Assembly: GCA_020152595.1 (NCBI GenBank)
Contig: JAIGNY010004472.1
Span: forward strand, 181,035-245,034
DNA length: 64,000 nt
Reading direction: 5' to 3'
From: Chiridota heheva
Lineage: Eukaryota; Echinodermata; Holothuroidea; Apodida; Chiridotidae
The notes below the pieces were generated by a model. That model did not search any database, had not been told where the DNA came from, and saw only the letters and a program-made list of their open reading frames with translations. Of the stretch, positions 26,695-37,169 are shown one piece after another. The first letter of the stretch is position 1, and every line of letters begins with the position of its first letter. Both the position numbers and the translations under genes were made by a program.

Positions 26695-28937
26695 CTGAAT
26701 CTGAATCTGAATCGGTTAAGTCGGCAAAAATCCTTCAAGAGGACATGCACGCCAACCGAGCGTAAATAGTATGAGTAAAAAATAATATAAAAAAAACTAG
26801 TTAGCAATACAGGTGTTAGTAAGTTTAGCTTTGAAACAGTTGAGACTTAGTGCATGAACAATGTCTGACGGTAAAGCATTCCAATCCTTTAGTGTGTGAG
26901 GGAAGAAAGAGTGTTTATATACATTCTTTTTAGCATAGGGAACCTGGAAATTAAGGTCATGATTATTTCTTGTATTAGTTCTAACGGTGGGGATAAGTTC
27001 ATCTTTATTGATGGCGACAAGATTGTTATTGATTTTATATAGCATATGTAGCCGGGTGTTGTATCGTCTTGTTTTAAGCAGGGGCCAATCTAATTTATAA
27101 AGCATGTTTTTTACACTAGATTTATAAGAGTAGTCTGCCATACAGAACCTGGCTGCTCTCCTTTGAATAGATTCAAGTTTATCCACATCGCACTGGTGAT
27201 GGGGTCCCAGACTGCAGATGCGTACTCAAGTACTGGCCTGACTAGAGCTTTATAGGCAGTGGATTTAACGTCGGTGGGACAGTTTGAGAGGTTACGTTTT
27301 AAAAGGCCAAGTATAGAGTTAGCTTTCTTGGTTATCTTATGTATATGTTTATCCCATCTGAGTTTATTATCAATTTCAACACCTAGGTATGGGTGGGAGT
27401 TGACATGTTTTAGTGGCTGGTTGCATAAGGTATAAACAGGTGATTTAAAGCATTTCTTAGAGGAAATTGACAAGATGTAGCATTTGGAGGGTTGAAATTC
27501 ATTTGCCATTTGTTTTGCCATTGTTCAAGTTTGTTAAGATCATCTTGGAGGATTTGTTGGTCAGAGGGGTTATCAATTGTTCTGTACACAAGGCAGTCAT
27601 CAGCAAACAGTCTGACTGTGCTGTTTATATTATCAGGGATGTCATTTACATATAAGAGGAAAAGTAATGGACCCAAGACAGTACCTTGTGGTACACCGGA
27701 TAAAACCTGTTTATAATCAGAGATTTCACCATCGCAAACAACACGCTGGATGCGGTTGTTGAGGAATGATGCAAACCAGGCCAGAAGATTTCCATCAATG
27801 CCATAGGCGGAAAGTTTGGATAACAGGCGCTGGTGGGGGACTTTATCAAAGGCTTTTGAGAAGTCAAGAATAGCCATAGAGACGTTACTGTTTTGGTCGA
27901 TTTGTTTAGAGATATCATTTATTGTTAAGAGGAGTTGTGTTTCAGTCGATCTTTTTGCACGGAAGCCATGTTGTAAATCAGTTAAGATATTATGCTCATC
28001 AAGGAATTTCATCACATGTGAGTGGATTATATGCTCAAGGATTTTACTACAAACGCAGGTGAGGGAAATAGGTCTATAATTAGCTGGGTTTTGTTTATCA
28101 CCTTTCTTAAAAACACTACATATGTTTGCTTCTTTCCACTTGTTAGGGATAGTACCATTATCGACAGAGGTTTGAAAGAGATCAGTTAGAATTTCATAGA
28201 GGTCATCAGCATGTGCGTTTAGAAACCATGGTGGTATTTGGTCAGGACCTGAGGCTTTGTTGGGGTCTAGGTTATGCAGTTGCTTTTTGACACCTTCTGG
28301 GGTAATTATAAGTTGGCTTAATTTGCTGTTGGTAAGTGGTTTAGTTACAGGAATTTGGGAGGTGTTTTCTACTGTGAAAACACTGAAAAACTGGTCATTT
28401 AGAATGTTAGCTTTAGTTTTACTGTCACTGCAGAGTTTACCGTTATTTAGTAGATCAGACACACCTACAGAGTTACTTCTTAATCTTTTGATATAGGACC
28501 AAAATGCCTTTGGGTTTTCGTTAAGTGAGTTTTTAAGTTTATCACAGATGAAGGTGTTTCTAGCTTCTTTGAGGTTTTTATGGACAGCCTTTCTAAAGCT
28601 TTTATAGGTAGTCCAGTCATTGGCTTGTTGATTAGTCTTAGCTTTTTTAAACAGTTTATGTTTTTTCCTGCAGAGACGGCGTTGGATACAGGTAAACCAG
28701 GGCAGATTTAGTTTAGTTGAGGTGAATTTGTGAGGCGTGTTTTTATCTATAATCAATTTAATTTCTTGTTCAAAGAAATTCCATTTTTCATCAACATCAA
28801 TGGAGGAATTAAATTGAGTATAATATTGCAGTTTAAATTTGGTCAGGTCTTCTTTTATTCGTTTTATGTTGGCTTTTTTCTTTAAATAGATTTTACGTTT
28901 AGGTAACTTTTTACGAGGAGGGGAGATATTTTTCGGT
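26695..28937 (-). mobile_element. LINE A copy 1: 5'-truncated CR1/Jockey-group non-LTR retrotransposon
   Basis: The element encodes the ORF2 reverse transcriptase of a target-primed LINE. The main open frame (27410-28756, extended without a stop to about 28935) carries the expected order of RT motifs: NKASGPDQIP, YRPISLTC, QHGFRAKRST, DFSKAFDKVPH, SGVPQGTVLGPLLFLLYVND and the catalytic FADD box (RLFADDCLVYR). Frames 27111-27521 and 26797-27186 hold the thumb/C-terminal part (ASAVWDP, ESIQRRAARF, DWNALPSDIV), so there are frameshifts near 27500 and 27190. The 3' end is a (GAATCT)n tail at 26695-26712. The endonuclease domain is missing, so the copy is dead for autonomous movement. Sister copies lie at 30410-33500 and 18454-18695. 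Confidence 0.92.
27410..28756 (-). CDS. Reverse transcriptase domain of LINE A copy 1 (448 codons open)
   Basis: This is the longest non-simple reading frame in the window. It covers the fingers and palm of a LINE reverse transcriptase, with catalytic aspartates in DFSKAF and FADD. The frame stays open upstream of the first Met to about 28935, so the Met is only the first in the remnant. The C-terminal end of this frame (after QMNF) runs into a shifted frame; the thumb continues in 27111-27521. It resembles CR1/Jockey-clade enzymes in overall motif spacing. The exact clade would need a tree. Confidence 0.9.
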   Translation of the reverse strand: MIIDKNTPHKFTSTKLNLPWFTCIQRRLCRKKHKLFKKAKTNQQANDWTTYKSFRKAVHKNLKEARNTFICDKLKNSLNENPKAFWSYIKRLRSNSVGVSDLLNNGKLCSDSKTKANILNDQFFSVFTVENTSQIPVTKPLTNSKLSQLIITPEGVKKQLHNLDPNKASGPDQIPPWFLNAHADDLYEILTDLFQTSVDNGTIPNKWKEANICSVFKKGDKQNPANYRPISLTCVCSKILEHIIHSHVMKFLDEHNILTDLQHGFRAKRSTETQLLLTINDISKQIDQNSNVSMAILDFSKAFDKVPHQRLLSKLSAYGIDGNLLAWFASFLNNRIQRVVCDGEISDYKQVLSGVPQGTVLGPLLFLLYVNDIPDNINSTVRLFADDCLVYRTIDNPSDQQILQDDLNKLEQWQNKWQMNFNPPNATSCQFPLRNALNHLFIPYATSH

Positions 28938-29026
28938 TAATTCATTGCAATTTATTGGTAAACTGGGCCATGGGCCCTTGACAAATATACATAACGTAAT
29001 ACAACATCAAGTACAGGACTGATAAA

Positions 29027-29467
29027 ATGCGCTTTAATGTCAGAAGGCTCAAAGGCATCATAAAGGTGAAGGAGACAATTATAGTACGAGATTTCCTATT
29101 TGCTGATGATTGCGCCCTAATTGCTACCTCTGAGCAGGATATGCAGACCTGCATGGGCAGATTTTTCACTGCCTGTGATGATTTTGGCCTCACTATTGCC
29201 ATTATGAAGACCGAGGCCACGCATCAACCTGCCCGGGGAAGCCCTACCGTGAACCCTATATTACTGCAAAGGCTTCAGGCAGTTGACAATTTCACTGACC
29301 TATTTGGGCCATAGCCTACATATCGACAAAGTTTTCAGCAACAGAATTGCCAAAGCTAGCTCTTCTTTTTGGACACAACGTAGAAGCTTCTGGGATCGCA
29401 GAGGAATCAGTTTCAAAACTAAGTTGAAAGTATACCCCCGCGCTGTTATACTCACCACCTTCTCAAC
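29027..29467 (+). mobile_element. LINE C, left part (RT palm and thumb fragment)
   Basis: Plus-strand translation gives the catalytic box DFLFADDCALIATSE, then LQAVDNFT and a YLGHSLHIDK-like block after a frame change, then RNRIAKASSSF-like and FKTKLKVYPRAVILTT. This is the order seen in RTE-like/'craniate-type' endonuclease-reverse transcriptases, where LLYASETWT normally follows. The coding sense stops abruptly at about 29467 and resumes in kind at 34610 (LSYASENWTVYAR). Confidence 0.75.
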
Positions 29468-29495
29468 ATAACATAACATAACATAACATAATGTG
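29468..29495 (-). repeat. (TTATG)n tail, probable 3' end of LINE B
   Basis: AACATAACATAACATAACAT lies exactly where LINE C breaks off. Read on the minus strand it is a short pentanucleotide tail. Its position fits the 3' terminus of the minus-strand LINE B inserted there. Confidence 0.5.
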
Positions 29496-30020
29496 GTTGC
29501 ATTACTCACATTTGACTCAAATTGGCCCTTATAAATAATTAATGACTTTTAATAACCTTGTCCCCTTAAACTTAGAATATTTTGGTATTGGTGTGCAACA
29601 TGCATGACCACAAAGTATAATTAGGAATAGACATTATTCTGCCTGTCTCCGCCTGGTCTGGGTCTGTGGGTGGACATGACAAGAGTACTAATTTGTCCCA
29701 TTAATCATGTTATTCACTGTATCATTGTACTGTGCATTGATGATAAATAAATGTATAGAACTAGCTGCAAATAGAGCAGAATTGGATTGAGATTCAGAGA
29801 GGGAGGAAGTCTCAGATCAGTCAATCATGTAGCTCAAAATATATTCTACTTAATCCTAATATTGCTGTGTTATAGTATTTTCTTGAATATGTGTTTCGAG
29901 ACCGCCACAAAGACTCGGCGACGCTACAATAACAAGATGACGAGATAAGAGGTTGAATCATCCCATAAAAAGCCCAAGCTAACACCACCACCACCACAAA
30001 AAATATATACAAAAATCAAA
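29496..30020 (-). other. Non-coding stretch, probably LINE B 3' untranslated region
   Basis: No reading frame of interest. It lies between the (TTATG)n tail and the last coding residues of LINE B, so it is inferred to be LINE B 3' UTR. Confidence 0.35.
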
Positions 30021-30408
30021 GGCGCCCAGAGTTAGTAAAGAACTTATCAATGTGACTTTGAAATTGTGAACAGAATTGGAGCTAACTACCCACTCAGGTT
30101 AACCACTCCACTTATTAAGAACTCTTTGCGAAAAGCTAAAACGCCGAATACCTATCCGTGGGAACTCTTTGGTCAACTTCAAGCTTTTACCACGTGTCAC
30201 ATGCATGAAGATTAGCTGAAACATGCAAGAAATTAAAGGAGGTCAAAGCATCACTACCAGATAAGAATTATAAAACCTAAATCATATCGCCTCGTACTCT
30301 TCTCAACTCAAGTATAGTCAAACCAAGAATTCGCAACCTAGATTCATAAGAGAGATTCCTTACTTCGGGAATAAGTCTAGTGGCTCTTCACTAACCCTGC
30401 TCCAAATT
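30020..30408 (-). mobile_element. LINE B, C-terminal part
   Basis: Minus-strand frames give RATRLIPEVRNLSYESRLRIL, a stretch with RRVRGDMI, then VPTDRYSAFAFRKEFL. This is the C-terminal layout of CR1-like LINE ORF2 (RATRLIP, YEERL, RGDMI, R...FF..R). Several stops interrupt it. The preceding residues of the same protein lie at 33510-33600, on the other side of LINE A copy 2. Confidence 0.7.
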
Positions 30409-30409
30409 G

Positions 30410-33400
30410 AAAAAGTTGCCTAAACGTAAAATCTATTTAAAGAAAAAGCTAACATAAAACGAATCAAAGAAAACGTGACCAAATTTAAACTGCAATGTTA
30501 TACTCAATTCAATAACTCCATTGATGTTGATGAAAAATGAATTTCTTTGAATAGGAAATTAAATTGATTATTGATAAAAACACGCCTAACAAATTCACCT
30601 CAACTAAACTAATTCTGCCCTGGTTCACCCGTATCCAACGCCGTTCCAGCAGGAAAAAAGATAAACTGTTTAAAAAAGCTAAGACTAATCAACAAGCCAA
30701 TGACTGGACTACCTATAAGAGCTTTAGGAAGGCTGTCCGCAAAAACCTCAAAGAAGCTAGTGTAAGAGTCTTGATTTTGTTGTGTTCCGAATTAATCTTT
30801 ATAAATCATATAATTTGAAGTGTATAGTGTATAAATAATATACCTTGAGGTGTTGAATGTTTTATCCCTTATGGGGTTTTATTTATTAGGCTGAGTTACA
30901 TTGTTATGATTGTTTATGAGTTGAAGTTATATTTAAGTTTTATAAATTGGTTTTATGGTCGTGGTTCCAGAATTATCAAATCATAATTCTGGAAGATTAT
31001 TTAGTTATTTATGTCACGAATGTACGTCTAAGAAGTGATGACGCCAGCCTTTGGATATTTGTTCTTAGTTTGCATAATAATCACATGTCTGTCACATGCA
31101 CATCAGATGTTGGAATTCATCTGCATACATTTACATACTTCTATACTTTTGTCCAATGGGTTAGCTTAGTTAATCATGGGACCTTTGACATCCAATCACC
31201 TTTAAGTGTCACCATGAGTTTGATTTTCATGATATGGTTCTTTCCCCCAATCAGGTGGTTAGATCTGATCAGGCGTTCAGGTTTATCCAATCAGAATAAT
31301 TGTTTACTTGGAAGGGCGTATGCTCTATCGATCGTATCTGTATTTACTTTGAGTCGAGTTAGTCTCGTCCGTGCGGTTGTCCTGTGAAGTCGTGTGTTGT
31401 GGTTACTCTGGTTTATTACGTATCTTCTGTTGTTTTTTCCGTTCAAAGAACTGTCATTCACCTGTAAAATCATTAGAGTATAAAGCATGTTGTCATATTA
31501 GAGGCTTTGGTAAACTTACGACCGGAATCGAACATTCCTTTCTCTGATGTTTTCATTTTATCCGCTGAGTGCACTTCGTTACAGTTAAGTCTAACGTTAG
31601 CAAACAACCCGTAAAATAAAGACAATCATATCATTACTATTTTACACTAGAAACACCTTCATCTGCGATAAACTTAAAAACTCACATAACGAAAACCCAA
31701 AGGCATTCTGGTCCTATATCAAAAGATTAAGAAGTAATTCTGTAGGTGTGTCTGATCTACTAAATAATGGTAACTCTGCAATGACAGTAAAACTAAAGCT
31801 AACATTCTAAATGACCAGTTTTTCAGTGTTTTTACAGAAGAAAACACCTCCCAAATCCCTGTAACTAAACCACTGACCAACAACAAAATAAACAAACTTA
31901 TAATTACCCCAGAAGGTGTCAAAAAGCAACTGCAAAACCTAGACCCCAACAAAGCCTCAGGTCCTGACCAAATACCACCATGGTTTCTGACCTCTATGAA
32001 ATTTTAACTGATCTCTTTCAAACCTCTGTCGATAATGGTACTATCCCTAACATGTGGAAAGAAGCAAACATATGTAGCGTTTTTAAAAAAGTGATAAACA
32101 AAACCCAGCTAATTATAGACCTATTTCCCTCACCTGCGTTTGTAGTAAAATCCTTGAGCATATAATCCACTCACATGTGATGAAATTCCTTGATGAGCAT
32201 AATATATTAACAGATTTACAACATGGCTTCCGTGCAAAAAGATCGACTGAAACACAACTCCTCTTAACAATAAATGATATCTCTAAACAAATCGACCAAA
32301 ACAGTAACCTCTCTATGGCTATTCTTGACTTCTCAAAATCCTTTGATAAAGTCCCACACCAGCGCCATTTATTCAAACTTTCCGCCCATGGCATTGATTG
32401 AAATCTCTGGCCTGGTTTACATCATTCCTCAAGAACCGAATCCAGCGTGTTGTCTGTGATGGTGATATCTCTGATTCTAAACAGGTTTTATCCGGTGTAC
32501 CACAAGGTACTGTCTTGGGTCCACTACTTTTCCTTTTATATGTAAATGACATTCCTGATAATATAAACAGCACAGTCAGACTGTTTGCTGATGACTGCCT
32601 TGTGTACAGAACAATTGATAACCCCTCTGACCAACAAATGCTCCAAGATAATCTTAACAAATTGAACAATGGCAAAACAAATGGCAAATGAATTTCAATC
32701 ACTCTAAATGCTACATCTTGTCAATTTCCCCTAAAAAATGCTTTAAGTCACCTGTTTATACCTTATGCAACCAGCCACTAAAACATGTCAACTCCCACCC
32801 ATACCTAGGTGTTGAAATTGATCATAAACTTAGATGGGATAAACATATACATAACATAACCAAGAAAGCTAACTCTGTACTTGGCCTATTAAAACATAAC
32901 CTCTCAAACTGTCCCACGGACGTTAAATCTACTGCTTATAAAGCTCTAGTCAGGCCAGTACTTGAGTACGCATCTGCAGTCTGGGCCCCCATCACCAGTG
33001 CGATGTGGATAAACTTGAATCTATTCAAAGGAGAACAGCCAGGTTCTGTATGGCAGACTAATCTTATAAATCTAGTGTAAAAAAACATGCTTTATAAATT
33101 AGATTGGCCCCTGCCTGCCTGCTTAAAACAAGAAGATACAACACCCGGCTACATATACTATATAAAATCAATGACAATCTTGTCGCCATCAATAAAGATG
33201 AACTTATCCCCACCGTCAGAACTAATACAAGAAATAATCATGACCTTAATTTGTAGGTTCCCTATGCTAAAAAGAATGCATATAAACACTCTTTCTTCCC
33301 TCACACACTAAAGGATTGGAATGCTTTACGGTCAGACATTGTACATGCACCAAGTCTCAATTGTTTTAAAGCTAAACTTACTAACACTTGTATTGCTAAC

Positions 33401-33500
33401 TAGTTTTTTAATATTTTTTACTCATACTTTTTACGCTCGGTTGGCGTTCATTCCTCTTGAAGGATTTTTGCCGACTTAACCGATTTAGATTCAGATTCAG
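30410..33500 (+). mobile_element. LINE A copy 2, interrupted by a solo LTR
   Basis: Nucleotide-level homolog of 26695-28937 in the opposite orientation. It is split at 30760 by an 886-bp insertion and resumes at 31651 with the next codons (NTFICDKLKN). RT motifs occur in several frames: HGFRAKRSTETQ at 32220, DFSKSFDKVPH at 32330, SGVPQGTVLGPLLF at 32490, RLFADDCLVYR at 32578 and KCYILSISPKKC at 32705. Stops and frameshifts make it a pseudogene. The 3' end carries (GATTCA)n at 33487-33499. The 5' end is truncated at nearly the same place as copy 1. Confidence 0.92.
30757..31650. mobile_element. Solo LTR (886 bp) with CTAG target duplication
   Basis: The insert runs from TGTAAGAG (30761) to TTTTACA (31646). 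It has the 5'-TG...CA-3' ends and short TGTAA/TTACA inverted repeat typical of LTRs. The tetranucleotide CTAG borders it on both sides (30757-30760, 31647-31650). Removing the insert and one CTAG restores the LINE A reading frame, which shows it is an insertion. An AATAAA near 31615 could serve polyadenylation. No internal retrotransposon sequence is present, so it is a solo LTR left by recombination. Orientation and superfamily are uncertain; Ty3-like elements often give 4-5-bp duplications. Confidence 0.85.
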
Positions 33501-33509
33501 AACTTATCT

Positions 33510-34540
33510 TTCTTATAAAAGGGACTCCAAGCCTGAATGGCATACTCAAGGTGAGGCCTGACTAATTGTTTATACAAATTAAGGACAACCAAAAAAAAAA
33601 ATTCTTCAAATCAAAACAAGCATCCTATTTGCACTTGCAGCTGCTAAAGCACACTGTTTAGAAGGCTTCAAATTACTGGTAAAGACAACACCTAGATCCC
33701 ATTTTTGATCAAGACAACCAAGATTTGAACCATTCATGCAGTAATCAATAGCCAAATTGCTCTTAGCAAAATGAATAACTTTGCATTTATTAACATTGAA
33801 TGACATCTGTTACGTTTGGGATCAAGAAACTAACTTATCCAGATTAGTTTGCAACAGTGAAGAATCCCTAGCATCATCAAAAATCCTGCACAGCTTAGTG
33901 TCATCAGCAAATTTACAAATCCTGGAGCCAAGGGAAACATCAATATCATTAATGAAGACAGAAAAGAAGCGGACCCAATACAGAACCCTGAGGAACACCA
34001 CTTGTAACCTTCTTCTATGGAGATACTTTACCAATAATAACAACTCTTTGTAATCTGTCAATTAACCAAGAATGTATCCAACTGGCACACTTTCCCCACT
34101 CCAAGCGCTCTTGTTTTCAACAAGAGCCTGCCTTACGAAACCTCATCAAATGCTTTTTGGAAGTCTAAATTAGATAACATCCACATTATGACCACAGTCA
34201 ACTAGCTTAGTAACATCATCAAGAAATTGCAATAAATTAGAAACACAAGACCTCTTAGGTAAGAACCCATGCTGGGACAAATTCAACAAATCATTGACCA
34301 GTAAATGATCAGTACAACATCCTTAACAATGGACTCCATGACCTTGCACACAACACTAGTAAGACTCACTGGCCTATTGTTATAGGGCAAACTGTGGTCA
34401 CCCTTAAAAAAAATGTATTAGTGACATTTGCAATTCTCCAATCACTAGGAACAACACCAACATCAAGGCACTTTGAAAAGATAATACTCAGGGGAACATA
34501 AAGAACATCATAACACTCACGTAAACAGCAGGATGTATAC
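33510..34540 (-). mobile_element. LINE B, reverse transcriptase part
   Basis: Minus-strand translation gives LLNLSQHGFLPKRSCVSNLL near 34280, KFADDTKLCRIFDDA at about 33900 (catalytic FADD), NVNKCKVIHFAK at 33790, and KQLVRPHLEYAIQAWSPF at 33530-33590. This is a different LINE from A (FADDTKL rather than FADDCLV). Frameshifts occur near 34062 and 33810. It breaks at about 33505 and continues at 30408. Confidence 0.8.
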
Positions 34541-34548
34541 CATCACTA

Positions 34549-34615
34549 TTGCCATATATAAGTTCCTGTTATATATCAGTTCATGTTACATATCCGTTCC
34601 TGGTATATCAGTTCC
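34549..34615. repeat. Short minisatellite (TATATCAGTTCCTGT-like)
   Basis: Four imperfect copies of a 14-17-bp unit, such as ATATCAGTTCCTG, lie between LINE B and the right part of LINE C. Confidence 0.65.
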
Positions 34616-34975
34616 TGTCATATGCAAGCGAGAACTGGACTGTTTATGCAAGAGTCTTAAATCACTCTCACACAATTTGCCTCCGCAAACTCCTCAGGAT
34701 TAATGGCAGGACAAAGTTCCAGACACAAAAGTTCTTACTATAAGGCTGCCATCCCTGCATCAGTCGCACCCTTCTCCAGAAGGCTCAGGTCAGATGGGCT
34801 GGCCATGTAACTCGGAGTCGAAGGCCTGGTCATCGCCTGCCTAAACTTTGTGACTGTGAGAGAAAGTACACTGTTGGAGGTCAAAGGAAACGCTCCAAGA
34901 ACACTCTAAAAGCCTCTTTAAAAGAACTTAATATCACTACTGAACCCTTAGATTTTTAAGGTTGACAATTTCTTG
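34610..34975 (+). mobile_element. LINE C, right part (C-terminus)
   Basis: Plus-strand translation gives LSYASENWTVYAR, then LRKLLRINGRTKF, then after a frame change QVRWAGHVTRSRRPGHRLPK and QRKRSKNTLKASLKEL. This is the standard C-terminal order of RTE-like endonuclease-RT proteins. It continues the protein that stops at 29467. Confidence 0.75.
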
Positions 34976-35149
34976 CTTCCTTTCTGAATATAGCTTCAGT
35001 GGCGTAGGAACCAGGGACCAGGGCCCCAAATACTGTTATTGGGTGCCAAGTAGCACCTCCAAACCCCACCCCCAATAAGAAAGGTCTAACGAATTGATTT
35101 TGAAGAGTCGGATACCATCATGGCATCTTTTCTTCCGGAAACCTTCAAT

Positions 35150-35600
35150 TTTTAAGAAATCGTTTTAAAATTCGAATCAATTTTTGTTAAATGTCCTTCA
35201 TTTTTGGTAATTTTTCTACCTTTTCGGAAAATTTGCATCAATTTTCATGAAATGTCTTTCATTATTGGGAATTATTCTTCATTTTTAAAAAGTTTGCATT
35301 TGATTTTTCTTCATTTTTGGGAAATTTGCATCAATTATCGTGAAATTTCCTTCAACTTTCGTGAAATTGTCTTCCATTTGTGTAAAATCTTCTTCATTTC
35401 GGGAAATTGTCTTTATTTTTGGGAAATTTGTATCAAGTTTCGTCAACTTTTTTCAATATTTGTGAAATCTCATTCATTTTCGATTTTTTTAATCAATTTT
35501 GAGTAATTTTCTATAATTTTCGGAAAATTTTGCTTCGATTTTTGTAAAATATCCTCAATACATTTTTGAGAAATTTTACCCAAGTTTCTAATAACTTTAC
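35150..35600. repeat. Degenerate ~18-bp tandem repeat (TTTTSGTGAAATTTYCTTCA-like)
   Basis: About 450 bp are built from variants of the words TTTTGGGAAATTTGCATCA and TTTCGTGAAATTTCCTTCA. Phase is roughly maintained but divergence is heavy. A 100-codon plus-strand frame across it (CINFHEMSF, CINYREISF...) mirrors the repeat and is not a gene. Confidence 0.75.
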
Positions 35601-36339
35601 GACCCCACCCCTACCCCTTTACAAATAGTTTTACTGTTAAGAGACTCGTACATTTTTTAGGTTTTTGGGACAAAAACAAACTTAACATAAACTTAATTGC
35701 CAATTTTTCGGAAAATTAGTAGTACCTTTTGGCAAAAAAAAGCTTGCACCCATTCTCCTCCCAATGGAAACTTCCTCACTACGACCCTGTTTTTCCTGTC
35801 CGAAAATGGCTGAAAATCAACAAACATCTCGAAAATTTAAATGCCAAAAGGAAAAAACTATCTTAAATTATCATGTTGCAATTTACTCCGATATGCATTT
35901 GGGTTACCATTTGTGAACCATAAACAAGCAGAGGAGAAATTTTCCTTGACAAAAGAGAAAAATCAAGTAACGTTATTGTGGGTTTCATCGTCGAAGCGCT
36001 TTCTGGTAGGTGTCCAGAGGGAGAAGCCACCGCAAGCTTTAAAAAGGTCTTGTTTTTGATGCCCCGAAAGGAAATCAGAAAATGGTCCATGTCATCGGGC
36101 TCAGAATTCTAAACATGTGTGGGCGCGGCGGCATAAAGTCCTAGTTGCCAGCGGCGTAGGAAGCGGGGGGCAGAAAGAAAACTTCCCTATAACGGGCTTT
36201 GCATTTTGGTCAAACCATCCTTCCCAGTCAACCAGTTTGTCCAAACTGGCTAAAAAAATAAGGAAAACTGAATTTTTTCCTGAAAACTGGAAAAAATGAC
36301 ACAAAAACTAGACAAATGTTCATGTAATTTTTACGCACT

Positions 36340-36594
36340 TATAATTTGAATCTAGACGCGCTAGCCTGTTCTTGTTACGTCACCTATAAGAGCGTACTTT
36401 GTTGTAGCTGTTTCTCATCTGTCATGCGTTTCATTTGTTTTATTTAAGTTTTATTCAAGTTTTCACTTAACAGTTTCGTGTTGCATTTCTACACTGAAGA
36501 AGGGCTTAGGAAGCCCGAAAATTTTGTATTTCAATAAATCTTTCTTGACGGAATTCGACATACCTTGTATTCTATTATTCTATTTTCTTCTGTA
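36340..36594 (+). other. Possible retroelement 3' segment with hammerhead-like core
   Basis: At 36494-36520, CTGAAGA is followed by a perfect 6-bp stem (GGGCTT / AAGCCC, loop AGG) and GAAA. This resembles the catalytic core arrangement of hammerhead motifs found in Penelope-like and related retroelements, with one extra A before the stem. An AATAAA follows at 36533. No stem I/III is proven and no coding part is seen, so this is tentative. Confidence 0.3.
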
Positions 36595-37161
<567 letters not shown>

Positions 37162-37169
37162 GGCACCTG

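Noticed and set aside
35204-35506. 100-codon plus-strand frame
   Set aside because: Mirrors the degenerate tandem repeat.
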